From Acinetobacter guillouiae CIP 63.46 (GTDB lineage: Bacteria; Pseudomonadota; Gammaproteobacteria; Pseudomonadales; Moraxellaceae), in the NCBI RefSeq assembly GCF_000368145.1, contig NZ_KB849281.1, positions 73,712-137,711 of the forward strand: a stretch of 64,000 bases of DNA, read 5' to 3'. Under the pieces are notes generated by a model that did not search any database, was not told the DNA's origin, and worked only from the letters and a program-made list of their open reading frames with translations. Both the position numbers and the translations under genes were made by a program. This document shows, in pieces, positions 8,506-17,888 of this stretch (position 1 is its first letter; every line of letters begins with the position of its first letter).

Positions 8506-9420
8506 ATGGTATCTATTATGGTGGATTTAAATTTAATTCGGGCTTTTGTCACAATCTACAATACACGTAGCGTGAGTACAGCTGCTGTGCATTTAAATAT
8601 TACTCAACCATCAGTAAGTCACAATTTATCCAGATTAAGATATTTATTTAAAGATCAGCTATTTATCAGAACAAAAGAAGGTATGATTCCAACAACTTAT
8701 GCAACTCAGTTGTATGAATCATTGAATCATCATCTTGTTGAGATTGAAGGTGTTGTCAGTGAAGTAAAAAACTTTGATGCCAAGACGAGTGAAAGGTGCT
8801 TTAGAATTGCTTTAACAGACATCGGTGGCTTATATTTCCTCCCTATCATTTTGTCACACCTAGAAATCCATGCACCCCACATAACATTGGAAATAACGAC
8901 TGTCGATATGAATAAATTATCGGATTGGTTAATCACTGGTAAGGTTGATGCGGCAATATGCAATAAAAATTTAGAAGACAAAAGTTTAAATACTTTAACG
9001 TTATTTGAAGAAAAATATACTTGTTTAGTCAGTCGAGGGATCGTTCTAGAAGGCAATAAATTTACTTTAGATAATTTCTTAAAAGGCAATCATGCTGTTG
9101 TACCCGCGTCTACAGGTCATAACCTAGTAGAAAATTATTTAAGTAAACAAGGATTAAGACGAAAAATTAAACTACAAGTTCCTCAGTTCAGTATTTTAGG
9201 GGAGCTCATTGCCAAACATAATTTAATTGTCACTGTACCTTCTCGAATAGGTGAATATTTTAAACACAATTCTGATATTCAAATTTTTGATGTGCCTTTT
9301 GAATTGCCTTGTTTCGATGTAACTCTACATTGGTATAAAAAGTCAGCTGATACCTCTGCACAAAAATGGTTTATAAATTTTTTAAAAGAGATTTTAACCG
9401 ATCACAACGAAATGAACTAA
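8506..9420 (+). CDS. LysR-family transcriptional regulator of the aromatic island
   Basis: 304 aa from 8506, or 300 aa from the ATG at 8518 (MVDLNLIRAF), which matches the usual start of this subfamily better; neither start has a strong ribosome site. The winged HTH covers SVSTAAVHLNITQPSVSHNLSRL. The effector domain follows, with the LITGKVDAAI pattern. The DLNLIRAF opening groups it with NahR/LinR-type regulators rather than BenM or CatM, which begin MELRHLRYF. It is divergent from benA and upstream of the importer, so it is the only regulator candidate in the island. The inducer could be benzoate, mandelate or benzaldehyde. Confidence 0.88.
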   Translation: MVSIMVDLNLIRAFVTIYNTRSVSTAAVHLNITQPSVSHNLSRLRYLFKDQLFIRTKEGMIPTTYATQLYESLNHHLVEIEGVVSEVKNFDAKTSERCFRIALTDIGGLYFLPIILSHLEIHAPHITLEITTVDMNKLSDWLITGKVDAAICNKNLEDKSLNTLTLFEEKYTCLVSRGIVLEGNKFTLDNFLKGNHAVVPASTGHNLVENYLSKQGLRRKIKLQVPQFSILGELIAKHNLIVTVPSRIGEYFKHNSDIQIFDVPFELPCFDVTLHWYKKSADTSAQKWFINFLKEILTDHNEMN

Positions 9421-9585
9421 AAATAATGACTTGGACGTTGACTGCTTGCTTCTATGTTGGTGCGTTGCAATGCCAAATATAACGGACACTGTTTTAGTAA
9501 TTCTCTGCTTTTTTCAATAATTATTTATTCTTATATTTCAATTCATTAAAAATTTAATATTTCAGTATAGAAAATAAATATAGAT

Positions 9586-9611
9586 AAAACATATATTGCA
9601 TAATATGTTTT
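9586..9611. promoter_or_regulatory. 26-bp palindrome upstream of the importer gene
   Basis: Within the 371-bp gene-free, very AT-rich stretch 9421-9791, bases 9586-9611 form a palindrome with 9-bp perfect outer arms (AAAACATAT/ATATGTTTT) around a TGCA centre; 22 of 26 positions are symmetric. It lies about 180 bp before the MFS start and could be an operator or part of the lysR 3' region. I saw no other gene-like structure in the stretch. Confidence 0.4.
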
Positions 9612-9791
9612 ATTAATTTGATCTATAAAAATAATAAACTATATGATTTATAAAGATCATGAGAAATGATTGATTATAAAATCTTTTCAGGTAGTGGATG
9701 CCTGGAGAAAAAGCTATTGAGTTAAAAGGGATTGAAATTCACTACGTTGAATTATAGATAACTTTTGATTCTATCCAAAGGATAGGAAGCG

Positions 9792-11120
9792 ATGCAAAAT
9801 ATTAATGCTGTAGACCTTATTGATAAGGTTCCTCTCAATAAACACCATAAAATTTTAGTCTTTTGGTGTGCTGTTATTATGTTATTTGATGGATATGACC
9901 TTGTAATTTATGGCTCTGTTCTCCCCCACTTAATGCTTGAATGGCAACTTTCGCCCCAAACAGCAGGACTTCTGGGTGCGGCATCTTTAATGGGGATGAT
10001 GCTTGGTGCTGTTACTCTCGGTATGGCGGCTGATAAATTCGGTCGAAAAAATATCATTATTGCTTGTACGATTTTATCGAGTCTCGCCGTCACGATGAAT
10101 GGCTTTGCACATGATACAACAACATTCTTTATTTGCAGATTACTCACGGGTGTCGGACTAGGTGGTGCAGTCCCCAATTTGGTGACAATTATTAAAGAGA
10201 TGGCGCCTGGTTCACATCGTAATCGTTTGATTAACTTAGTACTCGCCTTTTATGGTGTTGGCGCCATACTTTCCGGCTTAGCAGGCTTGTTTTTGATTCC
10301 AGTTTTTGGATGGCAAGCAACTTTTTGGATTGCTGGCACATGTATTTTCTTGATTCCATTAATGTATAAGACTTTTCCAGAATCCATCAGCTATCTCATT
10401 CATAAAAACCGTCAAATAGATGTGATTAGCACACTAAAAAAATTAAATCCTAACCATAAGCATGAAAACAATATGCACTATGTCGTAGACATGACAGCAA
10501 ATTCGCAAAAAATACCTGTTCTTGGTCTATTTACAGAAGGCAAAACTGTCAGAACTCTGCTGATTTGGTCGGGATTTGCCATGGTTATGCTTATGGTATT
10601 TGGTCTAAACACCTGGCTACCTAAACTGATGAATGTCGGTGGATATTCTCTCGGCTCTAGTATCACATTTTTAGTAACACTCAACATTGGAGCGATTCTA
10701 GGCACTTTAATTTTTGGAATCCTCGCTGATAAATGGGGATCAAAACCCACATTAATTTTTGGTTATTTACTTGCATCAGCTTCGATTAGCTGCCTAGGAT
10801 TTCACCCTCCTGCATTTGTCCTGAGCATATTGCTAGTGATCGCAGGTGGCGCAACTGTTGGTTCCATGTCTGTTATTCACACTTTAGCTGCGGACTTCTA
10901 TCCTGCGAATATTCGTTCAACAGGTGTCAGTTTTGCCGCAGCAATGGGCCGATTTGGTGCAATTTCTGGCCCATTATTCGGCGGATTTTTACTCGCAATG
11001 AATTTGCCATTTGAGCAAAACTTCATGGTATTTGCACTGCCCGGAATTATAGGCGCAATTGTTATTGCTTTATTTACACATCAGAAGATGTCTCCAGTTC
11101 AACTCACGACGAAAGGATAA
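9792..11120 (+). CDS. Aromatic acid:H+ symporter, MFS (AAHS family, BenK/MhpT-like)
   Basis: 442 aa with 12 hydrophobic segments. A ribosome site (aaggatagg) precedes the ATG. The first loop has the AAHS signature: DGYDLVIYGSVLP in TM1, then DKFGRK between TM2 and TM3, with the related DKWGSK in the second half. Family members such as BenK and PcaK import aromatic acids with protons. Four bases separate its stop from the benzaldehyde dehydrogenase start, so the two are co-transcribed. Context points to mandelate, benzoylformate or benzoate as substrate; the sequence alone does not decide. Confidence 0.9.
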   Translation: MQNINAVDLIDKVPLNKHHKILVFWCAVIMLFDGYDLVIYGSVLPHLMLEWQLSPQTAGLLGAASLMGMMLGAVTLGMAADKFGRKNIIIACTILSSLAVTMNGFAHDTTTFFICRLLTGVGLGGAVPNLVTIIKEMAPGSHRNRLINLVLAFYGVGAILSGLAGLFLIPVFGWQATFWIAGTCIFLIPLMYKTFPESISYLIHKNRQIDVISTLKKLNPNHKHENNMHYVVDMTANSQKIPVLGLFTEGKTVRTLLIWSGFAMVMLMVFGLNTWLPKLMNVGGYSLGSSITFLVTLNIGAILGTLIFGILADKWGSKPTLIFGYLLASASISCLGFHPPAFVLSILLVIAGGATVGSMSVIHTLAADFYPANIRSTGVSFAAAMGRFGAISGPLFGGFLLAMNLPFEQNFMVFALPGIIGAIVIALFTHQKMSPVQLTTKG

Positions 11121-11124
11121 AGCC

Positions 11125-12594
11125 ATGAATATACAAACAAAAATCATAGAACAAATTTGGAAAGAACATATTTTTCAAGGAACTTGGGTTAAAACCAATA
11201 ACGCTTCACGTGAAATTATAAATCCAGCAACTGGGGAGATTATTTCATCTGTACAGCTTTCTTCTGTAGATAATGTCAATACTTCAGTTCAAATAGCGAT
11301 GCAAGCCCAACACATATGGAAAAATACAACATTTGAAACACGTGCCAAGGTCCTGAGAAAGGCCGCACAAATTTTTGAGCAAAATATTCAAACTTTTATT
11401 GATTGGAACATTCAAGAGTGTGGATCAACAGCGCTTAAAGCTGGCTGGGAAGCCAATGCCTGTATCGAACAATTATACATGGCTTCATCTATGCCAATGT
11501 CTGCATCAGGTGAGGTTTTTCCATCCGCTATCCCCAATAAAACCAATGTATGGTTACGTGTTCCTATCGGTATTGTCGGTGTAATCTCCCCTTGGAACTT
11601 TCCTTTATTATTATCTATCCGCTCTATAGCACCAGCTTTAGCAATGGGCAATAGTGTGATATTAAAGCCTTCAGAATTTAGTAATGTTACGGGAGGTTCT
11701 CTTTTAGCCTGGCTATTTGAAATGGCAGGTTTGCAATCAGGAGTTTTTCAGGTATTGAATGGCGAAAGTGAAATTGGTGAGACGATAGTGAATCACCCTC
11801 AAGTGAATATGATCTCTTTCACAGGTTCAACTGTTGTCGGTAAGAAAATTGCCGTGGATTGTGCTAAACAATTAAAAAAATGTGCGCTTGAACTGGGCGG
11901 CAATAATGCGATGATTATTTGTGAAGATGCAGATTTAGAGATCGCTGTAAATAATGCTGTCTGGGGAACTTTTCTACATCAGGGGCAAATTTGTATGCAG
12001 ACTGGACGTCATTTAGTGCATCGTAGCATTGCGAGTGTCTATATTAAAAAACTGAAAGAAAAAGCATTATCACTAAAAGTTGGCAACCCCTCCTCGCCTG
12101 ATACACAATTAGGTCCACTTATTAATCAGGCTCAGCATGTAAAAGTGAGCCGTATGGTTGAGGATGCGGTAAGTCAAGGTGCTATATTGGAATGTGGTGG
12201 TAAAGGTGAACAACTGTTTTTCCATCCAACTATTTTAACGAATATCGATAAAAATGATCCGATTTTTACCGATGAGATATTTGGTCCAGTAGCACCGATC
12301 ATTATTTTTGATGACATCAAAGAAGCGGTTGATATTGTCAATTCATCGAAATATGGTCTTGCTGTGGCAATTCATAGTAAACACACTGCTTGGGTCTATG
12401 AGTTAGCCAAAGAAATTAAAAGTGGCATGATTCATATCAATGATCAGACAGTAAATAATGAATATCACGTACCTTTTGGTGGAATGGGTGAGTCAGGTTA
12501 TGGTGGCCGCTTTGGTGGTCCTGCTAACTTTGATGAGTTCAGTCAACGTCAATGGATCAGTATTTTAGACAAAGGGATTCAATATCCGCTCTAA
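11125..12594 (+). CDS. NAD(P)+-dependent benzaldehyde dehydrogenase
   Basis: 489 aa from the ATG at 11125, preceded by AAAGGATAAAGCC; an upstream in-frame start lies inside the importer gene and is rejected. Aldehyde dehydrogenase landmarks are present: PWNF (Asn158), FTGSTVVGK (cofactor binding), LELGG (Glu256) and GQICMQTGR (Cys290 nucleophile). Length and the QTGRHLVH context match XylC/AreC-type benzaldehyde dehydrogenases of about 487 aa. It oxidises the benzaldehyde released by benzoylformate decarboxylase to benzoate, the substrate of BenAB. It is the last gene of the plus-strand unit, followed by a strong terminator. Confidence 0.88.
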   Translation: MNIQTKIIEQIWKEHIFQGTWVKTNNASREIINPATGEIISSVQLSSVDNVNTSVQIAMQAQHIWKNTTFETRAKVLRKAAQIFEQNIQTFIDWNIQECGSTALKAGWEANACIEQLYMASSMPMSASGEVFPSAIPNKTNVWLRVPIGIVGVISPWNFPLLLSIRSIAPALAMGNSVILKPSEFSNVTGGSLLAWLFEMAGLQSGVFQVLNGESEIGETIVNHPQVNMISFTGSTVVGKKIAVDCAKQLKKCALELGGNNAMIICEDADLEIAVNNAVWGTFLHQGQICMQTGRHLVHRSIASVYIKKLKEKALSLKVGNPSSPDTQLGPLINQAQHVKVSRMVEDAVSQGAILECGGKGEQLFFHPTILTNIDKNDPIFTDEIFGPVAPIIIFDDIKEAVDIVNSSKYGLAVAIHSKHTAWVYELAKEIKSGMIHINDQTVNNEYHVPFGGMGESGYGGRFGGPANFDEFSQRQWISILDKGIQYPL

Positions 12595-12617
12595 ATGATG
12601 AGAGATCTGATGGACTC

Positions 12618-12653
12618 AGGTTGAAAGTAAAATATTTTTACTTTCAACCTTTT
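12618..12653 (+). terminator. Terminator of the importer-benzaldehyde dehydrogenase unit
   Basis: A perfect 15-bp stem (12618-12632 with 12636-12650) with loop TAT is followed by TTT, starting 23 bp after the stop codon. Confidence 0.85.
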
Positions 12654-13030
12654 GCATAAAGGTTTCATCTTAATTAAAAACCTAATAATTCTGAGTTTTA
12701 CGTATAATCTTGATAACGTTAAAATTCATTTTTTTATACTTTGATAGCAGATCAAAGGCGCTGGCACTGTAGAACTGTTTGCCATATCAAATAGATCATT
12801 TTAAACTATTTCTTTATCTACTTATTATGCTATGTCCATCGCTTGTTATTGTAATAAAAGCAAAAACTTAATCATTTTGGTCCAATTTTTCAACTTACTG
12901 TATTAAACTCAAACTGACCTCAACTAAAGAAATTCCTCATTGATGGATTTTGCGATATTGAACAGGTATATCTATTTTTTTTGTTCCGTGACCTGCTCTT
13001 TTTATCTTATGAGTATTTTATATAAATAGA
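12654..13030. other. Gene-free spacer between convergent catabolic units
   Basis: This is AT-rich sequence between the benzaldehyde dehydrogenase terminator and the mdlB stop codon. I see no ORF with coding character on either strand and no clear stem for the mdl unit. Confidence 0.6.
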
Positions 13031-14173
13031 CTAACTCAAAATATCAGAGTTGTATTGAAGATAACTCATGCCCAACCGCTTTACAGATGGGCAACCTATT
13101 TGTGCTAATGTGCGGTCAACATCCTGCTTCATCAGTTGGATTACTTCATCAACACCAACTTCACCTTTAGATGCTAAACCATAGAGTGTGGGGCGACCTA
13201 AACACACCATATCAGCGCCTAAACACAATGCTTTGACAATATCTGAACCCCGCCTAAAACCACTATCAATCAAAATCGGTTGTTGAATACATCTAGAAAC
13301 TTCTTGCAAGGTTTCCATAGGAGACACACTACAATCAAGTTGACGTCCACCATGATTAGATAAAATTACCCCATCAACTCCACACTGAATAGCAATTTGA
13401 GCATCTTCAGCGCTAATTATACCTTTTACCAATAATTGATGAGGCCAAATCTCACGGATACGTTTTAAGCTTTCTTGATTGAAACTGGCATCCATTTGGC
13501 GCTTCATAATTGCGACTTGAATGTCTAGACTATCTGTCTTAGAGCTTACAAAATTTGCTAACTGTGGCTTGCTATTGGCTAAAAAACGTAACGACCATGC
13601 CGGATGTAACATACCATCTAGCACTAAGCTTGCAGAAAATTTTAATGGTAATCCAAACTGATTACGCAGGTCACGTTCTCTATAACCGTTTACACCAACA
13701 TCCAAGGTCACAATCAAAGTTGTATAACCCGAGTCTAAAGCACGTTGCACCATTTGTTTGGCTAGTTCTTGATGTACAACATAAAGCTGAAACCATTTTT
13801 CACCATCACTAGATCTGGCGACTTCCTCGATCGACATATTGGAAGCTGTCGATAACATAAATGGTATATCGGCTTTAGCAGCACTTTTTGCAAGTAAAGC
13901 ATCCCCTTTAGGCCAAAATGAACCATTTAATCCGGTAGGTGCTATCGCAAAGGGCGCACTCCAAAGACGATTGAACAACTGACAGGAAATGTCTCGTTCA
14001 CTAATATCGACCAAACGCTGCGGCTTAAACCGCCATTGATCAAATACCTGTCGATTGTGATGTAAGCCTTTTTCATCATCTGCCCCACCTTCCAGATAAT
14101 CATAAATCACTTTGGGTAAAGTCGATTTTGCAAGTTTTTGGTAGTCTTCCACATTGATCATTTTATGAGGCAT
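13031..14173 (-). CDS. mdlB: L-(S)-mandelate dehydrogenase, FMN-dependent
   Basis: 380 aa. It belongs to the alpha-hydroxy-acid oxidase family (L-lactate dehydrogenase/glycolate oxidase). Active-site residues fall at the same numbers I recall for Pseudomonas putida MdlB: Tyr131 (WFQLYV), His274 and Arg277 (SNHGGRQLD). Shared stretches such as KVIYDYLEGGADDE, STASNMSIE and DSGFRRGSDIVKAL point to mandelate rather than lactate specificity. It oxidises L-mandelate to benzoylformate and passes electrons to the membrane quinone pool. It is the third gene of the mdlC-dld-mdlB unit, 54 bp after the D-specific enzyme. Confidence 0.93.
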   Translation of the reverse strand: MPHKMINVEDYQKLAKSTLPKVIYDYLEGGADDEKGLHHNRQVFDQWRFKPQRLVDISERDISCQLFNRLWSAPFAIAPTGLNGSFWPKGDALLAKSAAKADIPFMLSTASNMSIEEVARSSDGEKWFQLYVVHQELAKQMVQRALDSGYTTLIVTLDVGVNGYRERDLRNQFGLPLKFSASLVLDGMLHPAWSLRFLANSKPQLANFVSSKTDSLDIQVAIMKRQMDASFNQESLKRIREIWPHQLLVKGIISAEDAQIAIQCGVDGVILSNHGGRQLDCSVSPMETLQEVSRCIQQPILIDSGFRRGSDIVKALCLGADMVCLGRPTLYGLASKGEVGVDEVIQLMKQDVDRTLAQIGCPSVKRLGMSYLQYNSDILS

Positions 14174-14227
14174 AAGAGCGTTCCTGTTCAGCCTATTACA
14201 ATTAAAAATTTCAAATTTTGGCCTAGT

Positions 14228-15919
14228 TTAATGCCAATGTTTATATTTGCTTGTCTTGCCAATACCAGGATTAAAACTATTGGTTGGATCTAATTCTTTA
14301 AGATGAATCTGATAATCGAGAGAAGCTTTATACAAATGGCCGACATTATGCTCAGCGGGGTATTTGGCTCCACGCTGTTCTAAGTATGCAAGTACGTCAT
14401 GCTTAAATTGGATCGCATCAACATTTTCCTTAAGTAAGTAATCCTGATGTGAAACAAAACAGAAAAAATGACCACAACAGCTCTCCATCATGACTTGTTG
14501 TTTTAAATAGTCTGGTAAATCTATTGACCAACAATCATCATTCCGTCGAAAAGCAACATCAAAAGAAACTAAGCGTTGATTTGGATCAATTCCCGTACTT
14601 TCGCAGTAATAAACCACACAACCACCTACAGCAAAACGGATAAGAAAAGCATTTTTTTCTTCAGCTTTAGTGCATTGGAAAAATTGATCTTTAGAGCCAT
14701 TAAAAAAATGATTCAATAGCTCTCGTAATTCATCACTTTGCTGTTGATCAACTTTAATCATTAAATGATGTTCATACTGTTGATTGGATGCTTGCAAACG
14801 CGGTTCGATCCATGAAGGGGTTAAACGATTAAATAGTTGAATCAAACGATCTGTAAAATTATTGGGAAAAAGAGGGAATTTTCTAAAAAATTGATCTATG
14901 TGCGCTTTAAATTTAAATAAGGCTGGAATCTTTTCAGCGCCCCAAATATCAATCGCCTTATACATATGTTTTGCATAACGTTGTGTTAAATCAAATGCAT
15001 GCCGATGGATATACTCAGCCTGACTCGGTAAAGTCGTCATTTCTGTTAATAGATACCGTCTTAAATCTATTAATTCGGTCTCATTATTACTACTAATAAA
15101 GTATGTGGTTGCCTCTTCTGCTGCTTCAAAAGTTGGAAGTCTGACTGCAAAAACGACTAGTTTCCCTGAACAGCCCGAGCTTTCATGTAAATACTCAGGA
15201 TTTCCATTGTAGCGAGTCGCTGTTGGGGAAGTTATATCTCGTAGTGTCTTGGCATAATTTTCAGCCCAAATTTTTCCATGCGCTAAGTTAACTTTTTGTA
15301 GATCATAGTTTTTTTGTTCTAGATTTCTTAGAATTTCTTCTGGATCTTCCCCCAAGTAAATGCCCAGATGGTTAATGAGTTTTAACTTTCCACTTCCATC
15401 AACCTGAGCAAATAAAGATTTTTCAGTATACGCTGGGCCTCGACGAATTAATGAACCTCCTGAATTATTACAAATTCCACCAATTACAGACGCTCCGATA
15501 CAAGATGAACCAATGACTGAATGGGGCTCGCGTTGATGAGGTTTCAGCGCATTTTCCAATTCTGTAAGTGTTTTCCCTGGAAACGCAATAACTTGTTTGG
15601 CATCATCCAATAACTGCATACCTTTGAGTTTCATTGTACTTACAACAATAACTTCTCGGTCATAATCATTAGAATGTGGTGTAGAACCACCAGTTACACC
15701 TGTATTAGATGCTTGCAAAATTATGATTAAATTATGTTTGACTCCAAATTCAATAACTTGCCATAGCTGGAATAAACTATAAGGAATAACCACAGCAAGT
15801 GCATCACCCTTGCCAACACGAAAACCTTTTAAATAAAAGCTTTTATCAACATCTTCAATAAGTATCTGCTGTGGATTAAATAATTGATGCAATTCTTTAA
15901 TAATAAAATTAGTCTGCAT
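14228..15919 (-). CDS. Quinone-dependent D-lactate/D-mandelate dehydrogenase (Dld family, FAD)
   Basis: 563 aa, close to the 571 aa of E. coli Dld and similar along the whole length. The FAD domain motifs are NTGVTGGSTP and SVIGSSCIGASVIGGICNNS; the C-terminus has AEHNVGHLYKA and NPGIGKTSK. Dld is a peripheral membrane flavoprotein that oxidises D-lactate. Placed between benzoylformate decarboxylase and L-mandelate dehydrogenase, its likely substrate is D-mandelate. Older enzymology of Acinetobacter described a membrane-bound FAD D-mandelate dehydrogenase, which fits. Substrate choice is inferred from context; ordinary D-lactate activity remains possible. Confidence 0.88.
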   Translation of the reverse strand: MQTNFIIKELHQLFNPQQILIEDVDKSFYLKGFRVGKGDALAVVIPYSLFQLWQVIEFGVKHNLIIILQASNTGVTGGSTPHSNDYDREVIVVSTMKLKGMQLLDDAKQVIAFPGKTLTELENALKPHQREPHSVIGSSCIGASVIGGICNNSGGSLIRRGPAYTEKSLFAQVDGSGKLKLINHLGIYLGEDPEEILRNLEQKNYDLQKVNLAHGKIWAENYAKTLRDITSPTATRYNGNPEYLHESSGCSGKLVVFAVRLPTFEAAEEATTYFISSNNETELIDLRRYLLTEMTTLPSQAEYIHRHAFDLTQRYAKHMYKAIDIWGAEKIPALFKFKAHIDQFFRKFPLFPNNFTDRLIQLFNRLTPSWIEPRLQASNQQYEHHLMIKVDQQQSDELRELLNHFFNGSKDQFFQCTKAEEKNAFLIRFAVGGCVVYYCESTGIDPNQRLVSFDVAFRRNDDCWSIDLPDYLKQQVMMESCCGHFFCFVSHQDYLLKENVDAIQFKHDVLAYLEQRGAKYPAEHNVGHLYKASLDYQIHLKELDPTNSFNPGIGKTSKYKHWH

Positions 15920-15952
15920 AAAAGTTTTTCCGTGCTTAAGTATTGATAATGA

Positions 15953-17539
15953 TTAATTACTTAACTCAGCTGTCACGACTTCAATCAAAGTCGGTTGCTC
16001 TGAATCGACTGCTTTGTTAAAAGCGGAAATAAAATCACTGTCATTCGTTACACTACACGCATCTACACCATAGCCTTTGGCAATGTGTGTAAAATCAATA
16101 TCTGGGACATCCATACCAGGAACATGTTCAGCATTTAAAACCCCTGCAAACCACCGCAGTGCACCATACGTTCCATTTTTTAAGATAATAAAGATCACTG
16201 GAATTTTATACTGAGCAGCAGTCCATAATGCTGTAATACTATAATTTGCTGAACCATCTCCAATCAGTGCTACTACTCTACGAGTTTTATGTGCCAACTG
16301 AACTCCGATCGCAGCAGGCATAGCAAAACCAAGGCCACCCGCAGCTGCGAAATAATAACTTCCTTGTTCAGTAAGGCTTAAACGATCCCATAATGCATTG
16401 GTTGTTGAAGTAGATTCATTTGTATAAATCGTGCCGTCTGGCGCGAGAATATTAAGCATATCAAACAGCCTTTCTGGCTTTATATAGCCATTTTCACTTG
16501 GCTGAGACAGTTCTATTGTATGACGGTGAACTACCGTATCAGTTTTTGCATGAACTTTCTGACTTAATCGTGTCAGGCTATCGCCTAAATCACTCACATA
16601 GCATAAACCCATTGCGGCCCGAGCTGCTTCTTGAATATCACAAGTGAATGCAATGAGTTCTGTATGTTCAGATAGATATTGACCAGGTTCATACTGGTGA
16701 TAACGAAATACAGGTGCACCAAATACTAAAACCAAATCATATTCTTTAAATATTTGGGAAATACCCGCAATACTTGCAGGTAGAATCCCCTGAAAATAGG
16801 CATGCGTTGTTGGAAATGGGCATCTTGGTGAAGATGGCGCAACCCAAACAGGAACGTTTAATGCTTCTGCGAAACGGATTGCACTAAGATTGGCAAATTG
16901 TCGATCTACATCCGTACCTAGAACTAAAGCGACTTTTTGAGCTGAATTTATTTTATGACTTATAAATAATAAATCTTGCTCTGATAAACACTGTGAACTG
17001 GTGACGTTCTTTTTAAGCAAATGTTCATTTTCTCCATCTACTTCAATATCCCAATCATTATAAGGTATGGAAACATATACCGGCCCGGCAGCCTCTGCAC
17101 CAGCAATATGTATTGCTCGACTAATCGCGTGTGGTACTTCATTTGCAATTGCTGGTTCATGACTCCATTTAACTAAAGGTTTTGGTAATTGAGCAGCTTC
17201 AATATTTGTTAATAGCGCTTCAACACCCATCATCGTTCGCGTTTGTTGGCCTGCTGTAATTACCAAAGGTGTATGAGAATTCCATGCATTACTCAATGCC
17301 CCCATCGCATTTCCTGTACCAGCAGCAGAATGCAAATTAACAAACGCCGTTTGTCCCGTTGCTTGGGCATACCCATCGGCAATTCCAACGACCGCGCCTT
17401 CATGTAAACCCAGAATATATTGAAAGTCAGCAGGAAAGTTTTTTAGAAAAGGCAGTTCATTCGAACCAGGATTACCAAAAATCATTTTAATATTATTTTT
17501 TCTCAATATTTCATAGGTATATTGATGAACAGTTTTCAC
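15953..17539 (-). CDS. mdlC: Benzoylformate decarboxylase (thiamine diphosphate enzyme)
   Basis: 528 aa, equal to the P. putida enzyme, and catalytic residues fall at identical numbers: Ser26 (GNPGSNE), Glu47 (GLHEG), His70 (NLHSAAG) and His281 (FRYHQY). The ThDP/Mg motif GDGSANYSITALW is near residue 428. It converts benzoylformate to benzaldehyde and CO2. It is the first gene of the unit mdlC-dld-mdlB, with only 33 bp before the next start. The promoter must lie in the AT-rich stretch upstream, between it and the right-hand direct repeat. Confidence 0.96.
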   Translation of the reverse strand: MKTVHQYTYEILRKNNIKMIFGNPGSNELPFLKNFPADFQYILGLHEGAVVGIADGYAQATGQTAFVNLHSAAGTGNAMGALSNAWNSHTPLVITAGQQTRTMMGVEALLTNIEAAQLPKPLVKWSHEPAIANEVPHAISRAIHIAGAEAAGPVYVSIPYNDWDIEVDGENEHLLKKNVTSSQCLSEQDLLFISHKINSAQKVALVLGTDVDRQFANLSAIRFAEALNVPVWVAPSSPRCPFPTTHAYFQGILPASIAGISQIFKEYDLVLVFGAPVFRYHQYEPGQYLSEHTELIAFTCDIQEAARAAMGLCYVSDLGDSLTRLSQKVHAKTDTVVHRHTIELSQPSENGYIKPERLFDMLNILAPDGTIYTNESTSTTNALWDRLSLTEQGSYYFAAAGGLGFAMPAAIGVQLAHKTRRVVALIGDGSANYSITALWTAAQYKIPVIFIILKNGTYGALRWFAGVLNAEHVPGMDVPDIDFTHIAKGYGVDACSVTNDSDFISAFNKAVDSEQPTLIEVVTAELSN

Positions 17540-17864
17540 GTATGCCCTTCCTTAACATTCAATTAATTTTTCTAATGATAATACGCAACAAAATATAGAT
17601 AAAATAAATAATAAATATTATAGATTATAGATACAAACTATATAAAATTATAAACATTTGATTAAAAACATTTTTATATATAAAAAATTGAATCAAAGTA
17701 TATCTATACCATCAAATCTGAAGTTAAAACTATGGACGAGGAATACATCTTATGCTTAAGATTTATTGAATACTAAAAAATGAAATATTTTGACTTTGAG
17801 GTTTTTATATCGGATTGATTCAAAAGCTATTCTTAAAATATTTGCAAAATAAACTTGATCATAT
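17540..17864. promoter_or_regulatory. AT-rich upstream region of the mdl unit
   Basis: This 325-bp gene-free stretch is nearly pure A/T between 17590 and 17700. It contains the 14-mer AAATATAGATAAAA (17591-17604), which also occurs at 9576-9589 upstream of the importer gene. It also carries overlapping TATAGATTATAGATAC-type repeats at about 17620-17635. It should hold the mdlC promoter. The shared 14-mer could be a common regulator site or chance in AT-rich DNA. Confidence 0.4.
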
Positions 17865-17888
17865 AAAAAAGCCACTCTTTGAGTGGCT
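17865..17888 (-). terminator. Terminator of the DegP-like protease gene
   Basis: An 8-bp stem AGCCACTC/GAGTGGCT with a 3-nt loop is followed by TTTTTT on the minus strand, 18 bp beyond the protease stop codon. The copy at 4369-4392 has one stem mismatch. Confidence 0.9.

Noticed and set aside
12654-13030. Decayed gene between the two catabolic units
   Set aside because: No frame shows coding pattern or similarity to neighbours; treated as spacer.
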